This document shows, piece after piece, positions 37,229-46,816 of a DNA stretch of 64,000 bases (its first letter is position 1; each line of letters opens with the position of its first letter). The notes below the pieces were generated by a model. The model was given only the letters and a program-made list of their open reading frames with translations, did no database searches and was not told the origin of the DNA. The stretch is from NCBI RefSeq assembly GCF_030657435.1, contig NZ_JAUTWS010000019.1:1-64000 (forward strand). Direction: 5' to 3'. The translations under genes and the position numbers were made by a program. The DNA is from Paracraurococcus lichenis (lineage in GTDB: Bacteria; Pseudomonadota; Alphaproteobacteria; Acetobacterales; Acetobacteraceae).

Positions 37229-38938
37229 ATGCCGTGGGATCCCATGCTCGACCGCGCCCGCCAGCTTCTCGCCCGCATCAGCCTGCGCGCGCGGGTGCTC
37301 GCCCTCGTCCTCGCCCTGGTCGGCCTCGGCTTCGCCGGTTTCGGCGCGACCACCGCCTGGCAGGTCACGGCGCGGGAGGAAGCGGCGGTTGCCTCCCGGC
37401 TTGAGACCGCGCTTCGCCTGCTCCGCAGCCTGGCGGAGGAGAAGGGGGAGGACTGGCGGCTGGACCCGAACGGGCGGCTGCTGCGCGGCACGGTCGCGCT
37501 GAATGACCTGAACGCCCTGCCGGACCGGGTGAAGGCGGTGACCGGCGCCGTCGCCACCGTCTTCGCCGGGGAGACCCGGGTCGCCACCAATGTCCGCAAG
37601 CCCGATGGCAACCGTGCCACCGGCACCGCCCTCGCGCCCGGCCCGGCGCTGGAGGCCGTCCGGCGCGGCGAGGTCTATCGCGGCAGCAATACCATCCTCG
37701 GCGCCCCGCACGTCACGATCTACGAGCCGCTGCGCGACCAGAACGGCCGGCAGGTCGGCATCCTCTTCGTCGGCCTGCCGCTGACGACGGTGGCGGAGGC
37801 GGAAGCGGCGGCCCTGCGGCTTGCCCTCGGCCAGGGCGCGGTGGTGCTGGGGCTGGTCGGCCTGCTGCTCTGGCTGGCGCTGCGCTGGATGCTGCGGCCG
37901 CTCGGCGTGCTTGCCGCGGCGCTGCAGGGCCTGGGCGAAGGCCGGCATGACGTCGTGGTGCCCTGCACCGACCGGCGGGACGAACTGGGCCGGATCGGCC
38001 GCACGGTCGCGGCGCTGCGCGACGCGACGCGGGAGGCGCGGACGCAGGAGGCCGCGGCGGCCGCGGCCCGGGCGGAGGCGGAGCGGCAGCGGCGGGAGGC
38101 GCAGGCCCGCATCGCCGAGAGCCTCGAACGCGCCATCGGCCATGTCACTGACCGGCTGGCGGAGGCGGCAGGCGGCCTCGGCGGCGCGACCGACACGGTG
38201 GCCGCGGTCTCCGCCGGCACGGCGGGGCACGCTGCCGCCACCGCGGTGCGGGTCGGGGAGGTCACCGGGCATGTCCGGGCGATGGCGGAGGCGACGCGCG
38301 CCCTCTCCGGCTCGGTGGACCAGATCGCGCAACAGGTTGGCGAGGGCGCCCGCATTGCCGCCGAGGCGGCTCAGGTCGCCCGCGCGAGCGATACGACCGT
38401 CACAGGCCTTGCCGATGCCGCCGGGCGGATCGGTGATGTGGTGCGGCTGATCGGCGACATCGCCGGGCAGACCAATCTGCTGGCCCTGAACGCGACCATC
38501 GAGGCGGCGCGGGCCGGCGAGACCGGCAAGGGCTTTGCGGTGGTGGCGGGGGAGGTGAAGGCGCTCGCCGGCCAGACGGCGAAGGCGACCGAGGAGATCT
38601 CCGCCCAGATCGGCGCCATGCGCGCCGCGACCGGGGAGGCCGTGGGCGCGCTGCATGCCATCGCCACGGCGGTGACGCGGATGGAGGAGGTCACGGCGAC
38701 CATCGCCGAGGCGGTGGAGCACCAGGGTGCCGCCACGCGGGAGATGGCCCGCAGCGCCGCCGCCGCCGCCGACGGCACCGCCGAGGCGCAGGAGGCCATG
38801 CGCCGCCTGCAGGTGGAGATCGCCGCCGCGGATGCCAGCGTGGAGCGCCTGCGGGAGGCCGGCACGGCGGTGACCCGGGAGGGGACCGCCCTGCGGAGCG
38901 AGGTCGCGGGCTTCGTGACCCGGCTGCGCGCGGAGTAG
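37229..38938 (+). CDS. methyl-accepting chemotaxis protein with Cache domain
   Basis: A 569-residue transmembrane chemoreceptor. Helix 1 is at about residues 24-42 ([17 protein letters not shown]), followed by a periplasmic single-Cache-type sensor (about 45-195, with an [20 protein letters not shown] end) and helix 2 at about 200-220. A HAMP domain and a cytoplasmic signalling domain come next. The signalling hairpin tip is [20 protein letters not shown], followed by [15 protein letters not shown], close to the universal consensus. The ligand is unknown. The ATG at 37229 was used; a second ATG five codons later is possible. Confidence 0.93.
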   Translation: MPWDPMLDRARQLLARISLRARVLALVLALVGLGFAGFGATTAWQVTAREEAAVASRLETALRLLRSLAEEKGEDWRLDPNGRLLRGTVALNDLNALPDRVKAVTGAVATVFAGETRVATNVRKPDGNRATGTALAPGPALEAVRRGEVYRGSNTILGAPHVTIYEPLRDQNGRQVGILFVGLPLTTVAEAEAAALRLALGQGAVVLGLVGLLLWLALRWMLRPLGVLAAALQGLGEGRHDVVVPCTDRRDELGRIGRTVAALRDATREARTQEAAAAAARAEAERQRREAQARIAESLERAIGHVTDRLAEAAGGLGGATDTVAAVSAGTAGHAAATAVRVGEVTGHVRAMAEATRALSGSVDQIAQQVGEGARIAAEAAQVARASDTTVTGLADAAGRIGDVVRLIGDIAGQTNLLALNATIEAARAGETGKGFAVVAGEVKALAGQTAKATEEISAQIGAMRAATGEAVGALHAIATAVTRMEEVTATIAEAVEHQGAATREMARSAAAAADGTAEAQEAMRRLQVEIAAADASVERLREAGTAVTREGTALRSEVAGFVTRLRAE

Positions 38939-39078
38939 CACGGACCTGGCGGGTGGGCGGCGGCGCCCCGCCGATCCGACATGCCGGACAAGGGCGGCGG
39001 GACGGATGGCCGCGGGCCGGCGGAGAACCTATCTATGGTCCAGCCATCCCCCGACCCAGTCCCAGGGTACCCCCTGCA

Positions 39079-40056
39079 TTGCCAGATCCCACCCAGCCCT
39101 CCGCCACGCCCGATTTCCTGCAGCATGACCGCCCGCCGGTACCCGACATCGTGGTGCCGCGCGGCCTCCAGCCCTTCCACCTGCATGCGCAGCCGGTACG
39201 CGGGCGCCTCATCCGCCTCGGCCCGCTCGCCGATGCCTTGCTGACCCGGCACGACAACCACCCCTCCGTCACCCGGCTTGCCGGGCAGACCCTCGCGCTC
39301 GCGGCGGGGCTTGCCGGGGCGCTGAAGTTCCGCGGCAGCTTCTCCATCCAGGCCAAGGGCAACGGGCCCGTCCCGATGCTGCTCGCCGACTGCACGGAGG
39401 GCGGCGCGCTGCGCGGCTATGCCCGGGCGGAGGCCGACCGCCTGGAGAGCCTGCTGGAGGAGGCGTCGATGCCGGAGGCGGGCGCGCTGCTCGGCAGCGG
39501 CTATCTCGCCTTCACCTGCGACCAGGGCCCGGAGATGGACCGCTACCAGGGTATCGTCGCAATCGAGGGCGAGACGCTCGCCGAGATGACGGACCACTAT
39601 TTCCGCACCTCCGAGCAGCTCCGCACCTTCGTCCGCCTGGCCTGCGACCGCACCCCGGCCGGCTGGCGCGCCAGCGCCTTCATCATGGAGAAGGTGGCGG
39701 GCGAGGGCGGCATCGACCCCTCGCTGGATGCCGAGGCGCAGGAGGAGGCCTGGCGCACCGCCCTCGCCCTGGCCGGCACCCTGACGGATGCCGAGATGCT
39801 GGACGACGCGCTGCCCTCGCCCCAACTCCTGCACCGGCTCTTCCATGCCGAGGGCCTGGCGCTCGACCGGCCGCGCAGCCTCTCCTATGGCTGCCGCTGC
39901 TCCCGCTCGCGGCTCGCCGGCGTGCTGCAGGGCTTCCCGGAGGACGACCTCGACCACATGGCCGAGGACGGCCGCATCACCATGACCTGCGAGTTCTGCA
40001 ACCTCGACTTCCGCTTCGACCGGGCGGAGGTGCGGGGTAGCGCCGGGCGAGCCTGA
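39079..40056 (+). CDS. hslO: redox-regulated chaperone Hsp33
   Basis: A 325-residue Hsp33-family chaperone, activated when oxidative stress oxidises its C-terminal zinc site. The four cysteines are present as YGCRCSRSRL and MTCEFCNLDFRF. The core domain includes VTRLAGQTLALAAGLAGALK and a substrate segment with KGNGPVPMLLADC. The first conserved residues begin around DIVVPRGLQPFHLHA, so I used the TTG at 39079; an upstream GTG in the same frame at 38953 would add a non-conserved, Gly/Arg/Pro-rich tail. No strong ribosome site distinguishes them. Confidence 0.88.
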   Translation: MPDPTQPSATPDFLQHDRPPVPDIVVPRGLQPFHLHAQPVRGRLIRLGPLADALLTRHDNHPSVTRLAGQTLALAAGLAGALKFRGSFSIQAKGNGPVPMLLADCTEGGALRGYARAEADRLESLLEEASMPEAGALLGSGYLAFTCDQGPEMDRYQGIVAIEGETLAEMTDHYFRTSEQLRTFVRLACDRTPAGWRASAFIMEKVAGEGGIDPSLDAEAQEEAWRTALALAGTLTDAEMLDDALPSPQLLHRLFHAEGLALDRPRSLSYGCRCSRSRLAGVLQGFPEDDLDHMAEDGRITMTCEFCNLDFRFDRAEVRGSAGRA

Positions 40057-40099
40057 GCCGTACACAGACCGCACCGATCCGATGCGGGAGCCTCCCCTG

Positions 40100-40699
40100 A
40101 TGCCGACCCGGCGCGCCGCCCTGCTGCTGCCGCTTGCCGTCGCCGCCTGCGGCGGGCCGGAGCCGGCCGATGTCCCGCCCGGCCCGATGGGCTTCACCTA
40201 CCTCATGCCGCTGCCGCTCAACGTCGTCAGCATCGAGATGGCGGAGGGCGGCCCGCCGCCGCAGCCCGGCGATGTCGGGGCGCGGCTGCTGCCCTCCCCG
40301 GTCGAGGCGGTGCGCATCATGGGCCGCGACCGGCTGGTGGCGGCCGGCACCACCGGGGAGGCGCGCTTCGCCGTGACCCAGGCGGCGCTGATCTCCGGCC
40401 GCGACAGCCTGACCTGCCTGCTCGGCTGCCGGCTTGAGATCCTCTCGGCCGAAGGCCAGCGCATGGGCTTCGTCGAGGCGCAGTCGCGCCGGGCGGTCAA
40501 TGGCACGGATGCCACCCGGCCCCGCGCGGCCGAGGCGCTGCTGCGCCGGACCATGGACGACCTGAACGTGGAGTTCGAGTTCCAGCTCCGCCGGTCCCTG
40601 CGCGACTGGCTGGTGCCGATGGTGCCCGGGCCGGACGGGACGCTGGCGCCGCCGCCGGCGCCGGGCGGCGTGACCGTCGAGGAATTGCCGAAGACCTAG
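40100..40699 (+). CDS. putative lipoprotein (hypothetical)
   Basis: A 199-residue protein with a lipoprotein signal: MPTRRAALLLPLAVAACGG, where LAVAAC is the lipobox. The mature part begins with a proline-rich stretch (PADVPPGPMGFTYLMPLPL) and has two internal cysteines in LTCLLGCRLEIL that could form a disulfide. The remainder is charged and helical. I do not recognise the family. The ATG at 40100 follows a gggag ribosome site that itself lies in a small gggag-c-ctccc palindrome; an in-frame ATG at 40082 is less likely because it places six residues before the signal. Confidence 0.65.
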   Translation: MPTRRAALLLPLAVAACGGPEPADVPPGPMGFTYLMPLPLNVVSIEMAEGGPPPQPGDVGARLLPSPVEAVRIMGRDRLVAAGTTGEARFAVTQAALISGRDSLTCLLGCRLEILSAEGQRMGFVEAQSRRAVNGTDATRPRAAEALLRRTMDDLNVEFEFQLRRSLRDWLVPMVPGPDGTLAPPPAPGGVTVEELPKT

Positions 40700-40792
40700 A
40701 TCGAGGGGGATTGGACGCGGTGCGCCCGATCCCCGCAAACTCCCCCGACCCCGGCCTGAACCTGGCCGGATAAGGAAGGGGAGGGATGACCC

Positions 40793-41176
40793 ATGCCGCT
40801 CGAACTCTCGAACCCGCCCGGCGTGCACAAGCCGGGCGCCTATTCCCATGCCGTGCTGGTACGCGACGCGACCAGGCGCCTCGTCATCTCCGGCCAGGTC
40901 GGCACCGCGCCGGACGGCACCATCGCCGAGGGCGGGGAGGCGCAGATCGACCAAGCGCTCGCCAATCTCGGCAGCATCCTCGCCGCCCACGGCATGACGC
41001 CCGCCAATCTCGTGAAGATGACGGTCTTCCTGACCGATCCGGCGCTGATCGCGGCCTGGCGGACGAAGCGCGCCGCCTGGATGGGCGATCACCGCTCCGC
41101 CAGCACGCTGCTGGTCGTCGCCGGCCTCGCCGATCCGCGCTTCCTGGTGGAGGTGGAGGGCGAGGCCGCGGATTGA
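40793..41176 (+). CDS. RidA-family enamine/imine deaminase
   Basis: A 127-residue member of the RidA/YjgF/YER057c/UK114 family, trimeric proteins that hydrolyse reactive enamine or imine intermediates of PLP enzymes. The LVISGQVGTAPDGTIAEGGE block, the LVKMTVFLTD strand and the conserved arginine in GDHRSASTLLVVAGL are visible. It follows a gap of about 90 bp after the lipoprotein gene. The exact subfamily (true RidA or Rid2-7) cannot be decided by eye. Confidence 0.88.
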   Translation: MPLELSNPPGVHKPGAYSHAVLVRDATRRLVISGQVGTAPDGTIAEGGEAQIDQALANLGSILAAHGMTPANLVKMTVFLTDPALIAAWRTKRAAWMGDHRSASTLLVVAGLADPRFLVEVEGEAAD

Positions 41177-41243
41177 TCCGCCGGGCGGGAACCGTCCCCG
41201 GCGCAGGGCGATGAGGCGCGTTGCACCCGGAAAGGAGTCCCGC

Positions 41244-41492
41244 ATGCGCAACGTCGCCCTGTTCCTCTTGATCGCGCTCACCCTGCCCGCCTGCGTCGTG
41301 CGGCGGGAGGTCAGCGCGCCGCCAGCCTATTCCCAGGCCTCGCCCTATGCCGCGCCGGTCGCGCGCGACGGCTACTGCGCCGAGTCGATCGCCCAGGCGC
41401 AGGACGCCGCCGCCCGCGCCGCCGTCACCGGCAGCGGGCGCGACGCCAACCGCGCCGACCGCACCGCGAGCTACGCCCGCCGCGACTGCTGA
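41244..41492 (+). CDS. small lipoprotein (hypothetical)
   Basis: An 82-residue protein with a lipoprotein signal (MRNVALFLLIALTLPAC, lipobox LPAC) and a small Tyr-, Ala- and Arg-rich mature part with two cysteines (GYCAESI and the final RRDC) that may be disulfide-linked. AAAGGAG precedes the ATG at 41244 at a good distance. No family is recognised. Confidence 0.65.
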   Translation: MRNVALFLLIALTLPACVVRREVSAPPAYSQASPYAAPVARDGYCAESIAQAQDAAARAAVTGSGRDANRADRTASYARRDC

Positions 41493-41574
41493 GGCAGCGT
41501 GGGCCGGCCGGCCGGTCGGCTTCACCGCCCGTCACTCCGGCTGGCCTCTCGCGGCAGGGACCGGCCCCCGGCCG

Positions 41575-42654
41575 TCACCAGGCAGGCTCGGCCGCGTGCG
41601 GCCGGGCCAGCGCGCGGGCGCCGTCCGCGCCGAAGACCTGCGCCGAGGCGATGCGCAGCCGGCAGGGCGCGCCGCGCGCGGCCCAGCCCGGCGGGTCGGG
41701 CGCCAGCAGGGTATCCAGGGTGACGCCGCCCGCCTCCACCACTGCGCGCAACTCGCCCTCGGCGGTCGCGCGCAGCAGCCGGATCGCGGCCCCGCCAGGG
41801 CCGGGCAGCGCCTCCGCCTCGCGCGGGCGGAGGAAGGCGGTGGCCGGCCCGTCCGGCAGTTCCACCCGCAGCGGCGGCAGGGCTGATACGGCGAAGCGCA
41901 GCACGCCGCCGCACACCATGCCGGAGAGGCGCGCGACCTCCCCGACGAAGCCGGCGACGAAGGGCGTGGCCGGTGCCGAGAGCAGCATGGCCGGCGGATC
42001 GAATTGCACCACGCGCCCGCGCTCCAGCACCGCGACGCGGTCGGCGAGCTCCATCGCCTCTTCCTGGTCATGCGTGACCAGGATGGTGGTCAGGCCGATC
42101 CTGTCGTGCAGGCCGCGCAGCCAGCGCCGCACCTCCCGCCGCACCAGCGCGTCCAGCGCGCCGAAGGGCTCATCGAGCAGCAGCAGCCGCGGCTCGATCG
42201 CCAGGGCCCGGGCCAGGGCCACGCGCTGCCGCTGCCCGCCCGAGACCTGGTCGGGATAGCGCCGCTCGAGCTCCGGGATCTGCACCAGCTCCAGCAGCTC
42301 CCGCACCCGCCGCGCCACCTCGGCCCGGCCCGGGCGGAGCGCGCGTGGGCGCACGCGCAGGCCGAAGGCGACGTTCTCGAAGACCGTCATGTGGCGGAAC
42401 AGCGCGTAGTTCTGGAAGACCACGCCGATGCCGCGCTCCCGCGCCGGCACGCCGGTCATCACGCGGCCGGCGATGCGGACCTCGCCGGCCTCGCTGCCGT
42501 CGAGCCCCGCCAGCACGCGCAGCAGCGTGGACTTGCCGGAGCCGGAGGGGCCGAGCACCGCGACGAACTCGCCCTCCGCGATCTCGAGCGAGACGCCGTC
42601 GAGCGCCGCGGTCGGGCCGAAGCGACGAACGAGGCCGCCGACGGAGACGGTCAT
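41575..42654 (-). CDS. cysA: sulfate ABC transporter ATP-binding protein
   Basis: A 359-residue ATPase of the sulfate/thiosulfate importer. Walker A is GPSGSGKST (residues 35-43), the signature motif is VSGGQRQR, and Walker B is LLLLDEPFGALDA. The C-terminal regulatory part (about 240-359) is TOBE-like. The gene is last in the sbp-cysT-cysW-cysA operon and overlaps cysW by ATGA at 42651-42654. The frame is open far upstream, but only as a shadow of cysW. Confidence 0.94.
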   Translation of the reverse strand: MTVSVGGLVRRFGPTAALDGVSLEIAEGEFVAVLGPSGSGKSTLLRVLAGLDGSEAGEVRIAGRVMTGVPARERGIGVVFQNYALFRHMTVFENVAFGLRVRPRALRPGRAEVARRVRELLELVQIPELERRYPDQVSGGQRQRVALARALAIEPRLLLLDEPFGALDALVRREVRRWLRGLHDRIGLTTILVTHDQEEAMELADRVAVLERGRVVQFDPPAMLLSAPATPFVAGFVGEVARLSGMVCGGVLRFAVSALPPLRVELPDGPATAFLRPREAEALPGPGGAAIRLLRATAEGELRAVVEAGGVTLDTLLAPDPPGWAARGAPCRLRIASAQVFGADGARALARPHAAEPAW

Positions 42655-43490
42655 GCCGCCCGCCCCCCGGCGCGGCCGGTCAGGCGTTCCAGCACCGCCT
42701 TGGCCGCCAGCGTCACCAGGCCGAGCAGCGCGAGCAGCGCGGCGACCGCGAAGGCACCGGCGAACTGGTACTCGTTGTACAGGATCTCGACATGCAGCGG
42801 CATGGTGTTGGTCTGGCCCCGGATATGCCCCGACACGACGGACACCGCCCCGAACTCGCCCATGGCGCGAGCGTTGCAGAGCAGCACACCCGAGAGCAAC
42901 GCCCATTTCACGTTCGGCAGGGTCACGTGCCACAGCGTCTGCCAGCCGGAGGCGCCGAGGGTCGCTGCCGCTTCCTCCTCCTCCCGCCCTTGTTCCTGCA
43001 TCAGCGGCAGCACGGTGCGCGCGACGAAGGGAAAGGTGACGAAGAGCGTGGCGAGGACGAGGCCGGGCAGGGCGAAGACCACCTGGATGCCGTGCTCCTG
43101 CAGCGATGCGCCGAGCCAGCCCTGCATGCCGAAGATCAGCACGAAGACCAGGCCCGAGATGACCGGGGAGACCGAGAAGGGTAGCTCGATCAGCGTGGTC
43201 AGCACGCGCTTGCCGGCGAAATCGTGCTTGGCGAGGCACCAGGCCGCGGCGAGGCCGCCGAGGGTGTTCAGCGGCACCGCGATGGCCGCGACCAGCAGGG
43301 TCAGGCCGATCGCGGCCTGGGTATCGGGCTCGGCAATCGCCGCCGCCGCGACCGCCCAGCCGCGCCGCAGCGCCTCGGCGAAGACGGCGGCGAGCGGCAG
43401 CGCCAGCACCAGGACGGCGACGGCCAACGCCAGCAGGGCGAGCAGGATGCGGGCCCAGCGCGCCTCCTCGGTCGCGGGGCGCAGCGTCAT
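42651..43490 (-). CDS. cysW: sulfate ABC transporter permease CysW
   Basis: A 279-residue inner-membrane permease with about six helices and the EAA-loop motif that contacts CysA ([21 protein letters not shown]). The segment LNTLGGLAAAWCLAKHDF is characteristic of CysW. It overlaps both neighbours by 4 bp. The ATG at 43490 ([12 protein letters not shown]) was chosen since the upstream open frame is a shadow of cysT. Confidence 0.94.
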   Translation of the reverse strand: MTLRPATEEARWARILLALLALAVAVLVLALPLAAVFAEALRRGWAVAAAAIAEPDTQAAIGLTLLVAAIAVPLNTLGGLAAAWCLAKHDFAGKRVLTTLIELPFSVSPVISGLVFVLIFGMQGWLGASLQEHGIQVVFALPGLVLATLFVTFPFVARTVLPLMQEQGREEEEAAATLGASGWQTLWHVTLPNVKWALLSGVLLCNARAMGEFGAVSVVSGHIRGQTNTMPLHVEILYNEYQFAGAFAVAALLALLGLVTLAAKAVLERLTGRAGGRAA

Positions 43491-44338
43491 GCGCGACCCC
43501 GGCGGAGCAGGCGCTGCAGCAGGTTGAGCGCGAGCAGGATAGGGAAGGCCAGCAGCAGCATGGCGAGGCCGATGGCGGCGGCGCCGGCATAGTCGAACTG
43601 CTCGAGGCGCACCACGATCAGCAGCGGCGCGATCTCGCTGACCATCGGCATGTTGCCGGCGATGAAGATGACGCTGCCGTATTCCCCGACCGCGCGGGCG
43701 AAAGCGAGGCCGAAGCCCGCGAGCAGCGCCGGCAGCAGCGCCGGCAGCACCACGCGCGCCAGGGTCTGCGGCCGCGTCGCGCCGAGGGTGGCGGCGGCCT
43801 CCTCCGCCTCCGGGCCCAGGTCGCGCAGCACCGGCTCCACCGTGCGGGTGACGAAGGGCAGGCCGACGAAGACCAGGGCGGCGACCACGCCCCAGGGGGT
43901 GAAGGCGATCTTCCAGCCGAAGGCGGCGGCGAGCGGCGCGCCCAGCCAGCCATTCGGCGCCAGCAGCGCGGTCAGCGCGATGCCGGCCACCGCCGTCGGC
44001 AGGGCGAAGGGCAGGTCGATGGCGGCGTCCAGCAGGCCGCGGCCGGGAAAGCGCAGCCGCACGATCGCCCAGGCCAGCAGCAGGCCGAGCGGCAGGTCGA
44101 TCGCCGCCGCCAGCAGCGCCGCGCCGAAGGAGAGCCGCAGCGCGGCCAGCACGCGGGGCTCGGTCAGCGACTCCCAGAGACCGATAGGGCCGAGTTCCCA
44201 GGGCCGGATCGCCAGCGCCGTCAGCGGCAGCAGCACGATGGCGGAGAGCCAGAGCAGCGTGATGCCGAAGGCCAGCCCGAAGCCCGGGATGGCGCGGAGG
44301 CGCCCGGGCCGCGCCGGCAGGGCGAGGGTCGCGCTCAT
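43487..44338 (-). CDS. cysT: sulfate ABC transporter permease CysT
   Basis: A 283-residue inner-membrane permease (CysT/CysU) with about six to seven helices. The EAA loop is [22 protein letters not shown], and [18 protein letters not shown] and [12 protein letters not shown] match the family. It pairs with CysW to form the translocation pore. Its ATG overlaps the stop of the binding-protein gene. Confidence 0.94.
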   Translation of the reverse strand: MSATLALPARPGRLRAIPGFGLAFGITLLWLSAIVLLPLTALAIRPWELGPIGLWESLTEPRVLAALRLSFGAALLAAAIDLPLGLLLAWAIVRLRFPGRGLLDAAIDLPFALPTAVAGIALTALLAPNGWLGAPLAAAFGWKIAFTPWGVVAALVFVGLPFVTRTVEPVLRDLGPEAEEAAATLGATRPQTLARVVLPALLPALLAGFGLAFARAVGEYGSVIFIAGNMPMVSEIAPLLIVVRLEQFDYAGAAAIGLAMLLLAFPILLALNLLQRLLRRGRA

Positions 44339-45360
44339 CGTCCCGGCCGGTAGATCCGGTCGAAGACGCCGCCATCGCCGAAATGCGTGCGCTGCGCCGC
44401 CTGCCAGCCACCGAAGGCGCCGTCCACGGTGACAAGCTCCATGGCCGGGAAACGCGCGGCATCGGCGCCCGCCGCGCCGGCCTCGCGCGGCCGGTAGAAA
44501 TGCTTCGCCGCCAGCGCCTGGCCCTCCGGCGCGTAGAGGCCCTGCAGATAGGCCTCCGCCAGGTCGCGCGTGCCGCGGCGGTCGACGTTCCGGTCCACCA
44601 CGGCGACCGAGGGCTCGGCCAGGATGGAGAGGGAGGGATAGACGATGTCGAGCCTCGCCTCGCTGAACTCCTGCCGGGCGAGATGCGCCTCGTTCTCCCA
44701 GGCCAGCAGGACATCGCCCTGGCCGCGCTGGACGAAGGTGGTCGTGGAGCCGCGGGCACCGGTATCCAGCACCGGGACCTGGCGGTAGAGCGTGGCGAGG
44801 AATGCTTCCGCCGCCTTGTCGTCGCCGCCCGGCTGCGCCTTCGCCCAGGCCCAGGCCGCGAGGTAGTTCCAGCGCGCGCCGCCCGAGGTCTTGGGGTTCG
44901 GCGTGATGACGGCGATGCCGGGCTTCACCAGGTCGCCCCAGTCGCGGATCCCTTTCGGGTTCCCCTGCCGCACCAGGAAGACGATGGTGCTGGTATAGGG
45001 GGCGCTGTTGTGCGGCAGGCGCGTGATCCAGTCGCGCGCGATCAGGCCGCGCCCGGCAATGGCGTCCACGTCATAGGCCAGCGCCAGGGTCACCACATCG
45101 GCGGCCAGCCCATCGATCACCGAGCGCGCCTGCCGGCCGGAGCCGCCATGCGAGGTGCTGACCCGCACCGCCTGCCCGTTGCGCGCCTGCCAGGCGCGGG
45201 CGAAAGCGGCATTGTAGTCCCGGTAGAACTCGCGCGTCGGGTCATAGCTGACATTCAGCAGTTCGCGCGCCGCCTGGGCCCGCGCCGCCAGCGAGGGCAG
45301 CAGCATCGGCGCGGTCAGCAGGGCGCGGCGGGTGCTCACGGCGGGCGAGGTCCGGGTCAT
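44335..45360 (-). CDS. sulfate-binding periplasmic protein
   Basis: A 341-residue sulfate/thiosulfate-binding protein (Sbp/CysP family), the first gene of the operon. An export signal with an Arg pair ([22 protein letters not shown]) is followed by [20 protein letters not shown], the family start. [18 protein letters not shown] is the anion-binding loop, and [20 protein letters not shown] is strongly conserved. Whether it prefers sulfate or thiosulfate cannot be told. The 228-bp gap upstream, shared with the end of the DszC-like gene, should contain the operon promoter. Confidence 0.93.
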   Translation of the reverse strand: MTRTSPAVSTRRALLTAPMLLPSLAARAQAARELLNVSYDPTREFYRDYNAAFARAWQARNGQAVRVSTSHGGSGRQARSVIDGLAADVVTLALAYDVDAIAGRGLIARDWITRLPHNSAPYTSTIVFLVRQGNPKGIRDWGDLVKPGIAVITPNPKTSGGARWNYLAAWAWAKAQPGGDDKAAEAFLATLYRQVPVLDTGARGSTTTFVQRGQGDVLLAWENEAHLARQEFSEARLDIVYPSLSILAEPSVAVVDRNVDRRGTRDLAEAYLQGLYAPEGQALAAKHFYRPREAGAAGADAARFPAMELVTVDGAFGGWQAAQRTHFGDGGVFDRIYRPGR

Positions 45361-45588
45361 CGGGCTGCCTCCTCTCGAGGAATGCGCGACGGCCGGATGC
45401 GCGGCATCCTCCGCCAGGGTGCCGGCCAGCTAACACGCCCTGCTATCGTTTGAGAAGAAGTTACACTCTGTCCGATCGGGTGAACGGGACCGCCATCGGT
45501 CCGCTGCCGCAGGGAGGGGAGGCCGGTCCTGGCGGATTTTTCCGGAACGATATCGTGCAATCCCGCCCGGGCCGCAGCGCCCCGGCGG

Positions 45589-46761
45589 CTACAGGAAGCC
45601 GATGGGCGCCCGGTCCAGCATCACCTGCCCGGCCGCGGCGAAATGCCCACTGCGCGACTGGATCTGCTGCGACAGGGTATGGATGTCGCGGAAGCGCCGC
45701 TCGAAGGGGCTGCCGGGGAAGATCGCGTCCACCCCCGCCGCCTTGTAGGTGAAATCCGCCACCTCGATCGCGGCGTGGATGGCATGGGTGCAGCCGAGCC
45801 GCAGCCTCGCCCGCGCCTCCACCGGCAGCGGCATATCGGGCCCGGCCTCGCGCCACATCTCCTCCAGCATCTCCAGCAGCCAGGCGCGCGCGGCGCCGAG
45901 CTTCGCCGAGGACCGCGCCACCTCAGCCTGGATCGTCGCGTCGTCCGCCAGCAGCGCCTGGCCGCGCGGCACCTTGCGCGTGGCCAGCGCCATGAAGGCT
46001 TCCAGCATCGCGCCCGCGGTGCCCAGCGCCACGCCGGCGACGCCGAGGGCATAGAGGCCCTGCTGCGTGAAGGCGTAGAGCCGCCCGCGCTCCCGCCGCA
46101 ACGTCGGATCCTCCCGCGTGCTGCTGAAGGCTTCCGGGACGAAGAGGTCCTCCACGGAGTAGGAGTCGGAGGCCGTGCCGCGCAGCCCGATCGGGTTCCA
46201 TGTATCGAGCAGCCGGGCCTCGGCCACGGGGAAGAGCAGCGTGCGGATCGCCGGGCGGCCGAGATGGTTCGGCCGCAGCGACCCGTCCGGCTCCCGCACC
46301 CGGCAATGCACGCCCATCCAGGTGGCCAGCCGGCAGCCGCTGGCGAAGTCGAAGCGGCCGGAGACGCGGTAGCCGCCCGGCACCGCCTCGGCGATCGTCT
46401 CATTCGGCGGGCCCCAGGCGACGACGCTGCGCGGATCGCCGAAGACCTCCCGCGCGATCTCCGGCGGCAGAAAGGCGGCGATCAGGTCGGCGCTGTTGCC
46501 GACGAAGATGTTCCAACCGACCGAGGCATCGTGGCGCGAGACCTCCTCGATCGCGCGCAGATAGGTGCCCGGATGCACCTCGTCGCCGCCGGCCGAGCGC
46601 GGCAGCAGCATGCGCAACAGGCGGGAGCGGTGCAGCGCCTCGACCAGGTCGGGCGGGATGCGGCGCGTCGCCTCGATCTGCGGCGCGGCCTCCGCGATGG
46701 TTGGGCCCAGGGCGCGGGCCTCGGCGACGCTATCGCGCGCCGCAATGATCGGGTGGTCCAT
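45589..46761 (-). CDS. acyl-CoA-dehydrogenase-fold flavin monooxygenase (DszC/HpaB-like)
   Basis: A 390-residue protein with an acyl-CoA dehydrogenase fold but without the usual catalytic Glu context. It resembles group D flavin monooxygenases such as DszC, which use FMNH2 from a separate reductase. GGDEVHPGTYLRAIEEVSRHD and GWNIFVGNS are the typical N-terminal helices, GTASDSYSVEDLFVPE is the middle-domain signature, and the C-terminal four-helix bundle is complete. It lies next to two luciferase-type monooxygenase genes and a sulfate transporter, which suggests oxidation of an organosulfur compound, by inference only. The ATG at 46761 (MDHPIIAARDSV) fits the family. Confidence 0.82.
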   Translation of the reverse strand: MDHPIIAARDSVAEARALGPTIAEAAPQIEATRRIPPDLVEALHRSRLLRMLLPRSAGGDEVHPGTYLRAIEEVSRHDASVGWNIFVGNSADLIAAFLPPEIAREVFGDPRSVVAWGPPNETIAEAVPGGYRVSGRFDFASGCRLATWMGVHCRVREPDGSLRPNHLGRPAIRTLLFPVAEARLLDTWNPIGLRGTASDSYSVEDLFVPEAFSSTREDPTLRRERGRLYAFTQQGLYALGVAGVALGTAGAMLEAFMALATRKVPRGQALLADDATIQAEVARSSAKLGAARAWLLEMLEEMWREAGPDMPLPVEARARLRLGCTHAIHAAIEVADFTYKAAGVDAIFPGSPFERRFRDIHTLSQQIQSRSGHFAAAGQVMLDRAPIGFL

Positions 46762-46816
46762 GGCCTGGCCCCGCTTCCTCTCCGGTCGCCATTGCGGACC
46801 GCGCGGGCCGGGGCTG